A DNA stretch of 64,000 nucleotides from Monarcha castaneiventris obscurior (GCA_026261815.1 JAMPIT010000354.1:620001-684000); one strand, 5' to 3'. Counted from the stretch's first letter, positions 12,401 through 27,400 are shown. Translations and numbers: made by a program. Notes: generated from the letters alone by a model not told the origin.

Positions 12401-15400
12401 GGGGCTCTCTGAAGCCAGGTGTGTTGTTCCTGTGCTGGAGGCGGGAGCTGGGCCCAAGGATCCAAGTCTCACACTCTGCTCCTGCAGGAATTAGTGATGG
12501 GCTGGGAGCAGGGCTGGACTCCTGATTAGCATCTGCTGTGTCTGTGGGAGTGCAGGGATGCTGATTCCACAGTTAGCAGCAGCTCACAGAAGGACTTCGC
12601 TACTTTGCAATTAACTCTGTTTTTCCTGTGTTTTTTTAGTTACTCAGTCACTGGATTTATTGACAAAAACAAGGACACTTTATTTCAAGACTTCAAACGC
12701 CTCATGTACAACAGGTAAGAATATTAATGAGGTGAATTTTAATCTGATTTGTCAGAACTCTTTTTTGTGGAGTGATGCTATCAGAGACTCAGGTTTTCAG
12801 TGATTCTCTCTTCAGTGTGTGTGAATAAACACTTTGCTTTGGGATTTGATCTTTGTACATCTCCCATGACCCAGAGGCTGTTAGTTTGATTTTTCAGGTT
12901 AAAGTCCTTATTCTGTACATGTTGCTTCTGTCCTGATGCGGCCTTTAATTGAACTGAATCTAAAGTGTTTGTTTGAAACCAACTGTGCAATCAAGATAGT
13001 GCAGAGCTTGCTTGTGCTGCCTGATTTGTCATTAACCAGTTGCAGATTTACCATCACTGCTCTGTCTGTAATCAGTGCTAAAGATACTGAGGGCCTTTGG
13101 TCAACAACAAATATCCTTGGCCTCAGCTAAAACACCCTAGTTTGGAAGAAAATATAGGGGAAAATGGGCAAATAGATTTGAATCCTTTCATGTGTGCAGT
13201 GATGGGAAAAGTGCAAACCGTGAGGTCACGTGCTGGGCAAGAAAAAGTTGCCTTGAGGTTCGAAATCCCATCAGAATGTGGGTGGAAGTGCCCACGGAGG
13301 TGTTTTTCTTCACCTGGCATTAAACATGTCCTGATTTTGTAATCTGCAGCTTTCAGGGGCTCTGCTCAGAGGACAGTGGGCACAGACACCCTGCAGTGCT
13401 GGGCACTGTTTACCTGTGCAGGTATTAAATTGGTCTGCAGTCCTTTGGGCTGACTGGCTGTGCTCCCATGAGCAGTCCCACTGTTCCTGTTTTCAACACT
13501 TCCCATTGACCAGGAACGTTGCAAAATATTTGCTGTGGTTTTATTAAATTTAACTTGTTTTCTGTGAAGTCTCTGGAAAATCCTGTTCCCAAACACCACT
13601 TCCAGCACATTAAAGCCTGTGACAGATTGGCCATTGGATTGCTGTAAATGTGCTCAGTTTTTGTCTGTTCCTGAACTCTTGCCATCCACCAGAACCAGTT
13701 CACCTCACACTGAACCCTTCAAAAATACAGGCTAAAGCGTATAAATTACTTTCTATATCAAGAGAGGTGCAGAAATGCAGCTTGAACACAGGTGCCAGGT
13801 TCCAAGGGAGGATGGTGTGGGTCTCGCTCTCCTCTGTGGTGATTAAATTCTTTCTGTTGTGTCAGTGAGGCAGCCCCTGCCTTTGATGGATCACTCTGTG
13901 GAATTTTCACTGTCCTATCCCTGCACATCTTGATCTGAAGGGAGAATGTGCTGGTTGTTCTTCCAGATATTCAGTTGTAAGCTTTAACTTGCTCTTAAGA
14001 GCATGAAGTGTGCCAGGAATGTCACCCTGGTGTGGGTGATGCCCTGTGAGCTGGAAGCAGCAGTGGGTCTGGGTAGAAAGCAGCTGTTGGATTGTCAGTG
14101 GAGTGGAAGTGCTGGGAGACTGCAATTAAAGAGACTCTCTCGTAGCTCCAACCCTGTCTTGAAGATGATGTGGCCTGAAGGGAAATTGAGCATCACTGAG
14201 GTCACCAAGAGACCTCTGACAGCAGCTACTCTGTTCAAGAACTCCATGATTGCACTGGTGGACAACCTGGCACTGAAGGTAAAGATTCCTCTTTCAAAAT
14301 TGACTCTGATTTCTGATGAGAAGAGTGTGGCTTCTCCCTGGAGAGATTCCCACCTTCCCATTGCTGCCATCTGATGGAGCTGAGCTGATCAAAGGTGGAG
14401 AGGAGCCGTGTCTGTGCCAAACAAGCTTTTGGCTGGGCACGTCTCGAGGGAGGGTCACCTCCATCCCCCATGAAGAAGGTGGATTTTTGGTTCCTCCATG
14501 ACCAGTGTATCTTTCACTCATAGGAAAGCCAGTCTGTCTTAGGTAATAATTATTATCTGAAATCACCTTTAGCAGAGCTCTTTGGGCAGAGGGCCCAGAG
14601 GATGCTGTTCATGGTGGAGAGGTTCTCTCTGGCTTCCCATGCCGATGGGCTTCCATACAATACAGGCAGACCTGTGTGAGTTCCTTCTTTCCTCCTCTTT
14701 GCCATTCCATAGGGTGAGGAGAGAAAGCTTTTATTTCATCAGATATTTCAGTTTTATGGTAGAAGGCACTGCCTGGGCAAGCAGCACGTTGTGTGAAGGA
14801 AGTGGGGGAAGGGAATGCTCTGGGAAGGGGCTGTTGGAGCAGTACAGCTGAGCAAGTGCTCGGATCCCGTGTAACCAGAGATCCCTGAGGAATATTGGGG
14901 TGTTACTGGAGCTGGGTGGCCTTGCTGGACTCCTGGCACTGGGGTACAGCCCACAAGAGATGAACAGAGAGCCCAGGGTGCTGCTGTGCGTTCACATTCA
15001 GAATAATTAAGCCATTAAGAGAGAAGGGCTCCAGGTGTCTTCTCGGGAGCTGTGGGAGCAAAGGAAATGGGTCAGAGCACGGCCACCCAGTGCTGGCTGT
15101 GCACAGCAAGAGAGAGCTGCCCTCCCCTCTTGTTTCCAGAGTTAGGACATGAAATCACACCTGATTTATGGGGTCATTCCCAGAGGGTGCTGGGCACTGC
15201 CCAGGCTCCCCAGGGAATGGTCCCGGCCCCGAGGCTGCCAGAGCTCCAGGAGTATTTGGACAGTGCTGCCAGGGATGCCCAGGGTGGGGTTGTTGGGGTG
15301 TCTGTGCAGGGCCAGGGGCTGGACTGGATGATCCTTGGGGGTCCTCCCAACTAAGGATATTCTGTGATTCCACGATTCTGTATTTTTGTGTTCCTGTGCT

Positions 15401-18400
15401 GGAGTGAAGGGTCTGGGACCCACCAAAGCTGCCCGAAGGTGCCAGCTGAGCCTCCCCAGTGGGGAACAGAGCCCCATGGCTCCCCCCAGGACATTTTGCC
15501 TCAGGGCTCCTGAGTAGATGCCCCCATGAGCCCAGCACAAGGCCAGGCCTAGCTAAAATAGGCACCATTAGTCAAAATGGAGAGATGTAGCCAGAGAGGA
15601 GCTTTCCTGGATGGCAAATCATGAGCTGTTTTGGAGGTGGGAAGGTGGCTGTGACCCTGGTGGGGATGAGGACACACTTCAGTCTGCTTCCCAAAGAGTC
15701 AAGATTGATCTGATCTGTCCATCTTCCAAATAATCTGCTGGCTGGCCCTGAGCTGAATCTAGTACAGGTCAGGAGGTGTCAGGGGCCCAGGGAGTTCCTT
15801 TGTGGTGTGAGAGAAGCAGTTGTGGAAGGAAGAGTTTCTCCTTGGTGCTGCTGGCTGTTGTTGCAGGTCTGATCCTACAGAGTGGCCACAGTCATTCGTG
15901 CCCAGCTCAGCATGGGGAGCCTGAGGCAGCGCAGGAGGGGGTTCAGGCCAGCCAGAATCACTGGGGGGTGTTGTGGGGGGAGGGCTGTGATCAGGGCACA
16001 GCAGCGAGCTGGGGGTGGGCAGGTTCAGCAGGTGTCCGTGGAAAAACTTCCTTTCCTTGTTTATTGGAAAAATTATTCCAGGCCACCTGTGAGTTGTAAA
16101 AATAGAATATTCCAGAGAATGCTGTGCACTGTGGTGGTTTGAACAATCCCTGCAGCTCCCAGCAGGGCATGGAGAGTTTAAATCCCACCTTATCCATCTT
16201 GAATCAGTGGGTACCAGCATTGCTCACTGAAGGCTGCCTGGCTTGAGTGGAATTAATTTCCTTCAGTCCATTTATCATCAGTATCTCCATCACAAATACC
16301 AGGGGTAGGCATAACCAGGAGCTGTTTCCAAATCAAATTCACTGAGAGGTTCCTGTGTGTGTCTCAGTGTAGTCCTTTCCCATTCTTTACCTGTCCTAAA
16401 CTTTCATTGAGAAACTTGTATTGACGCTGTTGGGGTTTTTCTGATTTTCTGTTAAATAGCAATGGAGAAAAGATTTCATTAGTATTGAGATACCAGTGCT
16501 GATAAACATAATTTAAACTCAGTGTGCTCCAAAAACAGATTTCATGGAGGCACAAAACTGTTCAGGCTGGAAAAGCCCTCTGAGATTGAGTCCAACTGAT
16601 CTCCAGCATGGCCAAGGCCACCACTGACCCCTGTCCCCAAGTGCCACATCCACACCTTTTCTGAACACTTCCAGGGATGGGGACTCCACCACTGCCCTAG
16701 GCAGTCTCTTCCAGGTCTGGACAACCCTTTCCATGACGAAATTTTCCCAATATCCAATCTGAGCCTCCCCTGGCCTAGCTTGAGGCCATTTCCTCTTGTC
16801 CTGTCCCTGTTCCCTGGGAGCAGAGCCCGACCCGCCCCCGGCTGCCCCCTCCTGTCAGGGAGTTGTGTTGGTGAGACCCATCCTGCAGCCGCGCTCGTGT
16901 CACTTTAAGGGGTCTAATGCTGGGGAGGTTCCTTAGATAAGGCTCCTGAACACAACCTTTGTGTACTTCAAACAGTCAACCAAAGTGCAGAGAGCTTCTG
17001 GCTGGCTGCTCTGCCCTGAGCATCTCTGTGAGGTGACTTTCAGGACAGTTAATGATATGCACATGTCATTAGCAAGCCAATAATTGGGCATTCAGGCCAT
17101 GCCAGTGAGATGCTGGTTATGCACAAAGCATTGGATGCTCTGCCTCAAGTCACTGCCAGTTTGGATACTTGGCTCTTCCTTCTGCTGGGGCTGGAACCAC
17201 TGCTGGTGAAGCCACTCTCTGCTTTGGGGACACCCTCACTGCAGTTGCAGGTGTTCTCCTACTTCCCTGGGGCTGTGTTACTCATTTTTCCCATGGTGAA
17301 TTTGGGACTGAAGTTGCCCTGGTGGGGAATCAACAGTGACGCTCTCTGTGTGTCTTGACTGTGGCTTGGACCCTGCAGGACTTTTTTGGGAAGCCTGTGG
17401 TCTCAGCTGATGGAAACAGCTCTGAACACAGGGCTGCACAAGCTGCTGAGGTCTAGGGATGTCAGAGGAATGAGGTTCCTTAGGGACAGGTAACACCAGT
17501 TCATGTTATTCTCAGCTGTTTCTCAAAAAAACAAGTTGAAGATAGGCCTGAGTTTAGTGCAGTTTGAGCTGATGGTTTATGGCCGTTGCCTGAGTGTGTC
17601 CAGTGCAGTCAGTGCTCCTTGTCTCACCTGGGCTGTTCTGCCTTGGTGCTGCTCTGAAAACTCCTTTAAACCCTATTTATGTGCTCAATTTCTGTAGTCC
17701 TCAAACAGGATGGCAGCCCAGGAGCTCCTCTTTATTGATACTCATGTTTGGCCTCTCTGGAAAGCTGCAGGGGTTTTTGGCTGTCCTTTGGGGGTATAGT
17801 CTCCAAAAGTGCCAATTTGGTGGGCAGGAATAACAATAATCTTGGAATTTTAGAACTGTTAAGTTTGGAAAAGACATTTAATTAAGATTATCAAGTTCAA
17901 CCATCACCCCAGCACCAACAGAATATCGAAGTCGTGGCTGCAGTAGCTGCAGCATTAGTGGTTATTTAACTTTTCTGCTATCTAAAATAACAACCTTTAA
18001 AATTCTCTTTTATTGCTGTTCCGGTTTAAACTTGGAATTTGGTGGTGAAGCAGAGCTCTGCAGTCTCTGAGAGAACAGGCAGGTGTAGCTACTGGGATGT
18101 CTCAGGGGCTTCCATAGGGTCAGTGGAAGTGTTCACAGTGCAGGGGCTGTTCTCAAATCTGGTGTTAACTTCAGCTTCTGCAAACACAAATCCATATGGA
18201 GACACTGGAAATCTGCCTGCAAATGCCACACCTCCAGTCCTGGGGCCAGTTTTGGGGCCACCATAACAAGAACGACGTTGAGGGGCTGGAGCATGTGCAG
18301 GGAAGGGAATGGAGCTGGGAAGGGGCTGGAGCTCCAGGAGCTGCTGAGGGAGCTGGGAAAGGGGCTCAGCCTGGAGAAAAGGAGGCTCAGGGGGACCTTG

Positions 18401-21400
18401 TGGCTCTGCACAAGTCCCTGACAGGAGGGGGCAGCCGGGGGGGGTTGGGCTCTGCTCCCAGGGAACAGGGACAGGAGGAGAGGGAATGGCCTCAAGCTGG
18501 GCCAGGGGAGGTTTAGGTTGGATATTGGGAAAATTCCTTCATGGAAAGGGTTGTCCAGCCCTGGCACCGCTGCCCAGGGCAGTGCTGGAGTCCCCATCCC
18601 TGGAGGGATTTAAAAGCCCTGTGGATGTGGCACTTGGGGACAGCGGTCAATGGTGGCCTCGGCAGTGCTGGGGATCAGCTGGATTCGATGATCTCAGAGG
18701 GCTTTTCCAGCCTGAACAGTTTTGTGCCTCCATGAAATCTGTTTTTGGAGCACGCTGAGTTTAAATTATGCTTCTCAGCGCTGGTTCTCAATGCTGCTGA
18801 AAACCTCCAGATTTCCAGAATCTTTTGGGCAAAAAACTTCTCATAGGTAGAAAGAAGTGCTGTTTTTTCCAAAACCAAACCACTCAAAACAAAAACTGCC
18901 TTTTCCAGTTGCCATGTGCCTTTTCTCAAGCACATTTTACTGCCCAGGCTCTGCTGTCTGTGATGGATTATTTTCGGTGGCTGTTTTGTAAATCCTGACA
19001 TGGGAAGCCCTGTGGCTGCCCCAGCTGTGACTGATGAGTGTCTCTGGGAACTCTCTGGACGTACATCTCTCCCTTGTTTCTTTTCTTCTTTTCCTCCTCC
19101 TCTGTAGCTCCTTTTGTCTGACTCTTCCTTCCATCTCTCCCCTCTCCTATCCAGGCTGACAGGCTTCACCTCTGCTAAGTTATAATGTCACCACTGTGAC
19201 TGATTGGACACATCCAGCATAAATTTGTCAGTCCCGTGTCCCGTCCCTTCTCTCATGTAAGGAGCTATAAAGTACAGAAGAGAAACCCCTCAAGAAAGAG
19301 TTTGTTTAAGGTGTGATGGCTTAAAACTGATTTGGTTTCTTTTTAACACTTAAAAATCTAAAAATCGCTCAGTGTGATTGAAAATAATAAAATCAGCTGC
19401 AATTAGACATCTAAAGAGCTTTCAAAGCTGGGGCCTTTGTGTCTTTGTATTTCAGTTCTTCCCTTTACAAATTGCACTTCTCTGACAGCAAGAATGGGAG
19501 CTGCATAATTATCCCGCTGAAGAGCTGGGGCTGGGGGGATTGGAAGCATGGAATAATCTACTTTAGAATTTACTCCAGGAGCTGTCGTTTCTGAGAGGCT
19601 TTAATTACACTGTAATTGCACTGATGGATGATCTCCTGTCTGTGCAGGCACTTCCCATTCCTGCTTTCCAAAGGATTTCAGCCTTTTTATATCAAATGCA
19701 GGCACAGTCACGGCCCTTTGTGCTGGACCTGAAGTCATGGATTTAAGGGGTTTTGCATTTTTGAGTGGCAGAGCTGTGCCTGACAGCCTGGCCTGTGCTG
19801 GGGGGTTCTGTGCCGTGGTGAGGAACAGCTGAGAACTGGCTGCTGTTGTGTCAGCAGTGAACGAGTGGCACTTCCTGGAATTCATGGCATGTCCAGAGGA
19901 GCTGTGGCTGCCCCATCCCTGGAAGTGTCCCTGGAAGGTTGGATGGGGCTTTGGAGCAGCCTGGAATAGTGGGAGGTGTCCATGCCCATGGCAGGGGGTG
20001 GCACTGGGTGATCTTCACAGTCCCAACCCAAACCATTCCATGTTCCTTTCATTTGGATGCTCTGTTCCCAAGGTGTTGCAGTTCTGTGGATTGAATGTGG
20101 AATATTTGTGATATCAACCCCATCAAGGGATTTAGATGATTTATATTCATCCTGCCACCAGATGCAGCACAGGGCAGATCTGGCCTGGCCCAGCAGCAGC
20201 TGGTGTTGGTGACCCTGCTCCTGACACTGAGCGAGGTTTGTCCCTCATGGTGTGGGTGGGGAAGTGGCCCAGCGTGAAGATCAGCAGGAGGGGAAGGGGG
20301 GAAATGCTGCCCATTCACCTTCACAGCTTTGGGCTCTTTCCCAGCATCCGAGCCCAGGTGTAATTCAGAGTTCTCTGTGTATCCTGCATTTTTCTAAGCA
20401 GCTCATTCCCAGTCAAATGGGAGCCAGGTTATAGTAGATCAGGGCAGCCATGCCCACAGCAAGTTCTGAGAGCTGCCAGGAGACTCTTGAGGGAATGAAA
20501 AGCCTTGGAAACCTTCTCACCTTCCGTGCAGAGAGGATTTCCAGGAGAAAGCCAAAATAGTGAATATGGAAATATCTTAAATCTCTTAAAATTGTACCAA
20601 CTTATTATGTGTCACCTTCTTCTTAAGGAAAGGGGAACAAGTGTCACTGGGATGGGTTGAGTTGAAAAGAATGATCTCTCCAACTCTCTGACAGGAGGGT
20701 GCAGCCAGGTGGGGCTCTGCTCCCAGGTAACAAGTGACAGGAGAAGAGGAAACGGCCTCAAATCATGCCAGGAGAGGTTTAGATTGGATATCAGGAAACC
20801 TTTTTTTACTGAAAGGGGTGTCCAGCCCTGGCACAGCTGCCCAGGGTAGTGGTGGAGCTCCCCATCCCTGGAAGTGTTCAAAAACATATGGATATGGGAC
20901 TTGAGGATGTGGGTTTGTGGTGAACTGATGGGTCAGCAGTTGAATCTGATGATCTTAAAGGCTTTTTCCAGCCTTAATGATTCTGTGAGTCTCTGAACTG
21001 CCGTGGCAGAGGAAGGTGCTCAGTGGTGGTGACCTTGGAGAAGACCTTGCACAGAAGGGAGCTGTCGCTCAGCTGCCTGGTGTTGCATCATGGAATCATC
21101 ATGGAATGGTTTGGGTTGGAAGGGACCTCAAAGTTCATCTCAGAATCATGGAATATCCTGAGTTGGAAGGGACCCTCAAAGATCATTGATCCAGCTCCTG
21201 GCCCTGCACAGACACCTGAACAGTCCCATCCTGTGCATCCCTGAGAGCGTTGTCCGAACACTCCTGGAACTCCTTGGGCCCTGACCATTCCCTGGGGAGC
21301 TGTTGTGATCAGTGCCTGATCATCTCATTCCACCCCCTGCCATGGGCAGGGACACCTTCCACTATCCCAGGTCCAAGCCTGTCCAACCTGGCCCTGGGGA

Positions 21401-24400
21401 AGCCGTGTCCTTGGTGCTCCTTCATTGTCCGAGCCCCCTGCTCTGAGGAAGAGCTGGATGAGGAGCGCTCTGCCCACAGGCCTGGTGGCTGTGCTGGGAG
21501 CTGGGCAGATTCCCCGTGTTCCCAGTGCTCCCAGTTCCCTGTGCACAGGGGGAGGAGCCAGACGAGGCTGGGAATGAGCAGTTCCTGACGCACTTGGGGA
21601 GTGCTGGAGTCGCTGGGAGAAGGGAGATGGTGCAGGAACGGATGTTGCCCACGCATCCTCCTGTTTCTCCCGCACTCCTCACACCCATCCCTGCTCCTGG
21701 GCTGCTGCCGGGAGGGTGGGCAGTGCCAGGATGCTGCCAGCTCCTTGTGGGTGCTTGGCTCAGCTTTTGCTGTCTATTCCCACCCCAAGGACATTTCCTG
21801 GAGAAATCACGGCCTGGTGCAGCTGATCCCATCCTTAGGAAAGCAGGGAAACCTTCCAGCCCAACACTCTCCCCAGAGGATCCAGAGGCTTGTCTCAGCC
21901 TTCAGGATAGGAGGCTCTGTTTTCCAAGGCACCCTCTCTTGGCCTGTTCATGGCTCACACTCATCAGGGAGTGAAGGATCCGTGGGCTGCTCCATGGTGC
22001 TGCAAAACTTCAGGTTGTGTCAGGACTAGCCAGGACAGCCACGGATGATCCTGTTCCCTCAGCATTACTGAAGGGAAATGGCAATTTGGGGCCTTTAATA
22101 TTATCCTGAGATTAGGTAAGTGACCTCAAATCACAGAAATAAGGCTGAATTGTAGACAAATCATAAAAAATAGGGCTGAGGGGGACCTTGGGAGTGCACC
22201 TAATTCACCTCCTGTTTGAGGACACCTCTGTCTGTATCTTCCCTTTGCAGGCTCTTCTCCCCACTGGTGAATGTTCCCTCCTTCCCACAGGCATTCCATT
22301 CTCACTCCTTGTTTTCCTGAAGCTTAAATTGAATTTTTATACTGTGGTTAAAGCCATGACTTCTTTGTCCTAAAGCTGAACGTTTGCATTTCCTTGTATC
22401 TATCCTTTAAATACACAAAATCTCCCGCCAGGGGGGTTCTGTGCCTCCTTGGTCCTTCTAGGCTGAACCCTCAACTCCTCTGAGTCACCTTTGCTGGAGT
22501 TTTGATCTTTCTTCTTCTTTCCTGCCCTGACTCACATTCCCACTTGAACTGCAGTGCCCTGGCTACATGAGATGCTCAGAGAACTAGAAATGTGTTGGGT
22601 TTTTTGTCTTGCAATTTTCCTGTTCCTGTGCCCTTTCCTAGAAAAACATGGATTTGCCTCATGTCAGCTGGAACACCTGAATCTCTTTAGCACCAGGGTC
22701 AAATCAGTTTTTCATTTTGTATTAACCAATTCTTTCTGCTTGCTAAATGTGGAACTTTGCATTTGTTCTCACTAAATTAATCCCTTTTTATTTTCCCCAG
22801 ACCATTCCTCCCCTTTCTTACCATTGTAGGTTTTTGGGGCCATCCAGGAGGGCTGGAACAGAACAGGCTTCTCTGGAGAATTCCTGGGCTTTCCCTTTTG
22901 GGATCCCTCAGGTTCCTCAGGGCAGTGTTAGAGGTGGTTTCACAGGCATTGGCTTCATCTGATCCAGATTGCTGAAAAGCCGTTCCTGGTTATCAGTTGT
23001 GGTTATCAAGGTGACATTTTGTCACATTACGATGTCACCCAGGCTGTGTATTCCCTTTATCCCCATGTCAGATGGCCGTGAACTGCCTTTGGAATGCTGC
23101 AGTTTGTGTGTATCTGTGACATCCTCTAAAGGTCTCTGGTCACAGTGGGACCCTCTGAGCTCACTGGGATCCTCTTGGGAGTTCTCTCGGAGGCTGAGGT
23201 TGGGTGGGCTCTGCCAGCCTGCAGGATGTGCCACTCCTTTTGCAAGGGCTACCTTAAAAGTTTTATCTATTGATGTCAGAAGAATAGAATTTGAAAAGCT
23301 ACAGTGGGCTTTATATGAAGCTGTGCCAGGGGAGGGCCAGGCTGGAGATGAGGGAAAGGTTCTTCCCCCAGAGGGTGTCGGACACTGCTCAGGCTCCCCA
23401 AGGAATGGGCACTGCCCCGAGGCTGCCAGGGCTCCAGGAACACTTGGGAGCGGTTTGAACACCGCTCCCAAGGATGCCCAGGTGGGATTGCTGGGATGTC
23501 AGTGCAGGAGTTGGACTGGATGATCCGTGGGGATCTAACTCAGAATATTTTGTGGTTCTATGATTATTAATTGCTTTTCCACACACCAACAAAGTTAAAA
23601 GTGGGATAGCAAAGGCCAGCCAAGAAGAGGAAGAAATTACTCCAAAAGCCAATGGGATGGAAGTACATAAGGTTAAAGGTTTTGTAGCCACCCCTCACAG
23701 GCTGGTGTGGTTACAGATCATATTGGCCAACTGCCTGTAATCTCATAAAAATAAAAGTAAACATCAAAATACTCCAACAGACCTGTGTGGGGTTTATCTC
23801 AGGATGCAGGAGGGCTGGCAGGGAAAGGAGTGTGACCCCGTGGGACTGAGCTGGACATGCAGGGTCAGCCCCGGCAGCACAGGGAAGCACCTCTGCAGGG
23901 TGGAGTAAAGGCACCTGTCCCCATTGCGCCTTCCCTGCCCCCTGCAAGTCCCAGGTGGTGCAGAAAGAGGAGCCCATGTGCTGGTGGCCTGTGTTTGTTC
24001 TGAGGAAGGGGTGGCTGGAGGCAGCTGGGTTTGGGGCTCCATCTTTTCCATCCTTCAGCCGTGTTGGAATTGGGGGTGTCTGACTTGGCTCAGCACAGAT
24101 AAAAGTGGTGGAGTGACCAGGCTGCTTTTGGAGGTGATGCTGGGAAAGCCATATCCAACGGGGCAATGAATTCCATGGGTTTGATGTCCTTTCTGAGGAC
24201 TGGTGTTGTTATCCTCAAAGTAGAGGAGGAGGGGGATGTGGTGCTGGGGGGGGGGTGCTCAGCACAGGCCAGTGGAGCTCCAGAGGGGAACACGTGGGTC
24301 CTGTAAGGGGTCATGGCAGGGTGCAAAGGAGGGGAGCATCAGAATCACAGAATCAGCCAGGTTGGAAAAGACCTTTGAGGCTCATTGAGTCCAACCTATG

Positions 24401-27400
24401 ACCAAACACCACCTTGTCACGCAGACCATGGCACTGAGTGCCACATCCAGGTTTTTCTTAAACACTGTTATTGTCACTTCCGTTTTAACCTTCTGATTCC
24501 TGCTGAGCAGCCAGACCTCGTGGGCTGGGCTCACAGCTCGTGCAGGAAGGGTTGTGTCTGCACAGAGTGTTCTGCCCGGGTGTCACTGCTGTGATCTGTC
24601 CCCCAGGAGCCCTACTACGTGCGCTGCATCAAGCCCAATGACAAGAAGTCCCCGCAGCTCTTCGACGAGGAGCGGTGCCGGCACCAGGTCGAGTACCTGG
24701 GGCTGCTGGAGAACGTGCGGGTGCGCCGGGCCGGCTTCGCCTACCGCCAGACCTACGAGAAGTTCCTGCACAGGTGAGAGACCGCCAGGCACTGCCCAGC
24801 TCCTCGGGCTGTGGCTGGTTTAAATCAGCTCCTGGATAAGCTGAAGCAGATCCCACACGAGCATGGATGCTCTGGTTCACTTCTGCTGAGGTGCTTGTGC
24901 TGCTCAGGCTCAACTCCTTATCTGCTGAGACTCACTGGCTCTGTTACTCTGCAGCAGGAATGTGTAATGAGGTGCTTCCCCCGAGTATCACCCTAAAACC
25001 TGGGCTAATTAACTGGTGTTTTCTCTCTGAATTGTCTAATTGTTGCAGTGAGAGAGATACACAGATGTGGTGTGTCTGGGGGAGCACGTGATGGTGCACA
25101 GTGACATTATGTGGGAAAAACTCCTGGACATTAAAACGGGGGATGGTACCATGACCCCATTAAATGTGTTTTTGATACTTCTTGCCCTCTTAATTCCTAC
25201 CAGACTTGTGACAAATGACATGTTTTAGATTGAAATTTGTCTTAAGGCTTCACTAAATTGAGTGAGTGAGTTCAACCTGCTCTGATGGAACAGTGAATGG
25301 AGATTTTGTTCTCTTATTGAATCAGGTGAGAAAAGGGCTGTGAGAGTAGAAAAAAATTAAACTATCCAAGCAGGTGGGATGTCATGAGTTAGAAACAAAG
25401 TGCTGGTGAAATATCTTTTGCTGTTCACAGTGGAGATTTGCCTGGATGTATCATAATACCCAAGGTGGAATGAAAGGCTTTGGCTTCCTAAATCCAGTCT
25501 GCAGTACTGGGGATCATTCCTGAGCCATTCTGCAGTGGATACAGTGTTCTTTCACCTCACATGTGGAATTCATTACAATTTACTCTTAAGATTTGTGTAA
25601 TCACTATTAATATAAACAGCTGCTTGGTTTTTAATGAATGTTTGATGAGCTCCCGTGAGCTCCAGCCCAGCAGCGTTTGCAGCCAGGAAACCAAATCAGC
25701 ACATGGCAACTGCTTCAGCTTTTGGGCTGCAGGAACAGGAGCCCTGCTCAGCCCTGGAGTGGGATTTGACATCCAGAGCGAGGGATCAGACACTCTTTGC
25801 ATGCGTGGTGTTGCTCCAAGCCTGGTCTGCAATGGCTTTTCTAAATTAAAAAAAGGAGAAAAATATTCCTCTGGCCTGGAAATTGTTTTCAGGTTTTTTT
25901 CAATAATTCCTGGTTCTTTGTCTTTGGGTGAGCCATTCCCTCTTAGGGGCTAGGGGATATGATCTGTGGTACAAGATGCACATTTCTGAGCTGGTTTTGA
26001 GCAGGGATCACACGGGATTTCTGTCTCATTATTCCCAGGTTTACTGGGAGACTGGGAATATGGAGGGGACTCCAGGCCCCTCAGCTCTGGACTCCTGCCC
26101 TGCGTGTGGGACAGTTTTAAGACAGATCTTGAGTAACTCAGCAAGAGGAGCTTTTGGGATGTAATTTCATCATCTGTTTGCTTCCATTTGCAAAGATACC
26201 ATGAAGTTCAGGCCCACAAACAGACATTTAACTCCCTGACTGGCCCCTGAGGCTTTCAGGTGTTCTGAGCCCAGAACAGATCCCTGGGGTTTGTTTTGCT
26301 AATTCCTCTTAGGGGCCAGGAGATCAAGATCAGGATATAGAGAGATAAGAGATAACACACGTGTATATAAGCATATATATGAGCGCATGTACATCTGGTT
26401 TTTATCTATATGTGTATATAAACCCGAAAAAATAACTTCTCTTTCTGTAGGAGAAATGTTTGTTGATATTTAGCCCTAAATCCTGTAAGGTAGTTGGAAT
26501 CTCCTCTCTCTCACTAGGGAATGAAGTGAAGCACAGTTAAGACCATTATAAATGTCCTTTCCAAGCTTTCCTTGGATAAAGACCTTCCTTTGAGCTCTGT
26601 GCAAGCCAGGCTGCCCTTTCCAATTTGAAATATTTTCTGTTGGGCTAGGAGAAGTTGTCCCTTCCCGTGGTCACAGCATCGGCCAGTTGGGTGACACACG
26701 TGGCACTTACACAGATGGGGTGCATTCTCTTGGTTTAATATATAAATTACCATTTAAAAGAAGCTGATTGAGTTTCAGGAAGGGGTTTGTGAGTGTAATC
26801 CAACCCTTTCCACATGGAGACATCCATATGCCTATCCCAGGCCACGTCAAACAGCATGGAATCAACCCTGAGAGCTGTGAACAGCAGGCTGGGCAGGGAC
26901 AACAAGGCCCAGCTGCAGCTGCACACCCAGTATTGTTCATTAAACTTCACCATTTAGTGGCTTGCCAAAATCTTGGATCTTAGGAGAGCTGGACTGGGAA
27001 ATGTTAACTCCGAGAGCAGCCTCATCCATGTTGGGTGTTTCCATAGGGAGGTCCAGAGGGGAAGGAGAAACAAAAGGTGGCTGGAAGGGGGTGTTCCATG
27101 TCTGAGTGACCTTGGAAGCTGTGGGGATGTGCAGGCAGGAGAGGGGCAGGGCTGGGGTGTCAGGGAGCAGATTTATTCCAGACTCTGCATGGCTATAATT
27201 AGCACCAGGCGAGGATTGTGAGTGGCTGTGGCATGCAGGCCGTGCCCTGTGCTGCAGGGAAGGAGTCGGTGGCATTGTGTGACACATGCTGTGGGAGCAA
27301 CGGGAATGGCCAGAGAGCTGGGACATTGCACCTGCTGTGCCTGGGAGGGAGGGGGCCATCAGCACCGGGGTGTCTTACAGCTCTGGTTGCTGTGGAAAGG

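Larger units (their letters stand above)
14279..24606 (+). other. MYO1D: MYO1D intron J-K, 10.3 kb, CR1-rich
   Basis: Contains at least nine CR1 fragments in both orientations, including an inverted pair (16.5 and 18.5 kb) and a nested pair (21.1-21.4 kb), plus poly-G at 24247-24257. A possible ancient LINE relic lies around 22.2-22.85 kb. No second gene seen. Confidence 0.85.
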
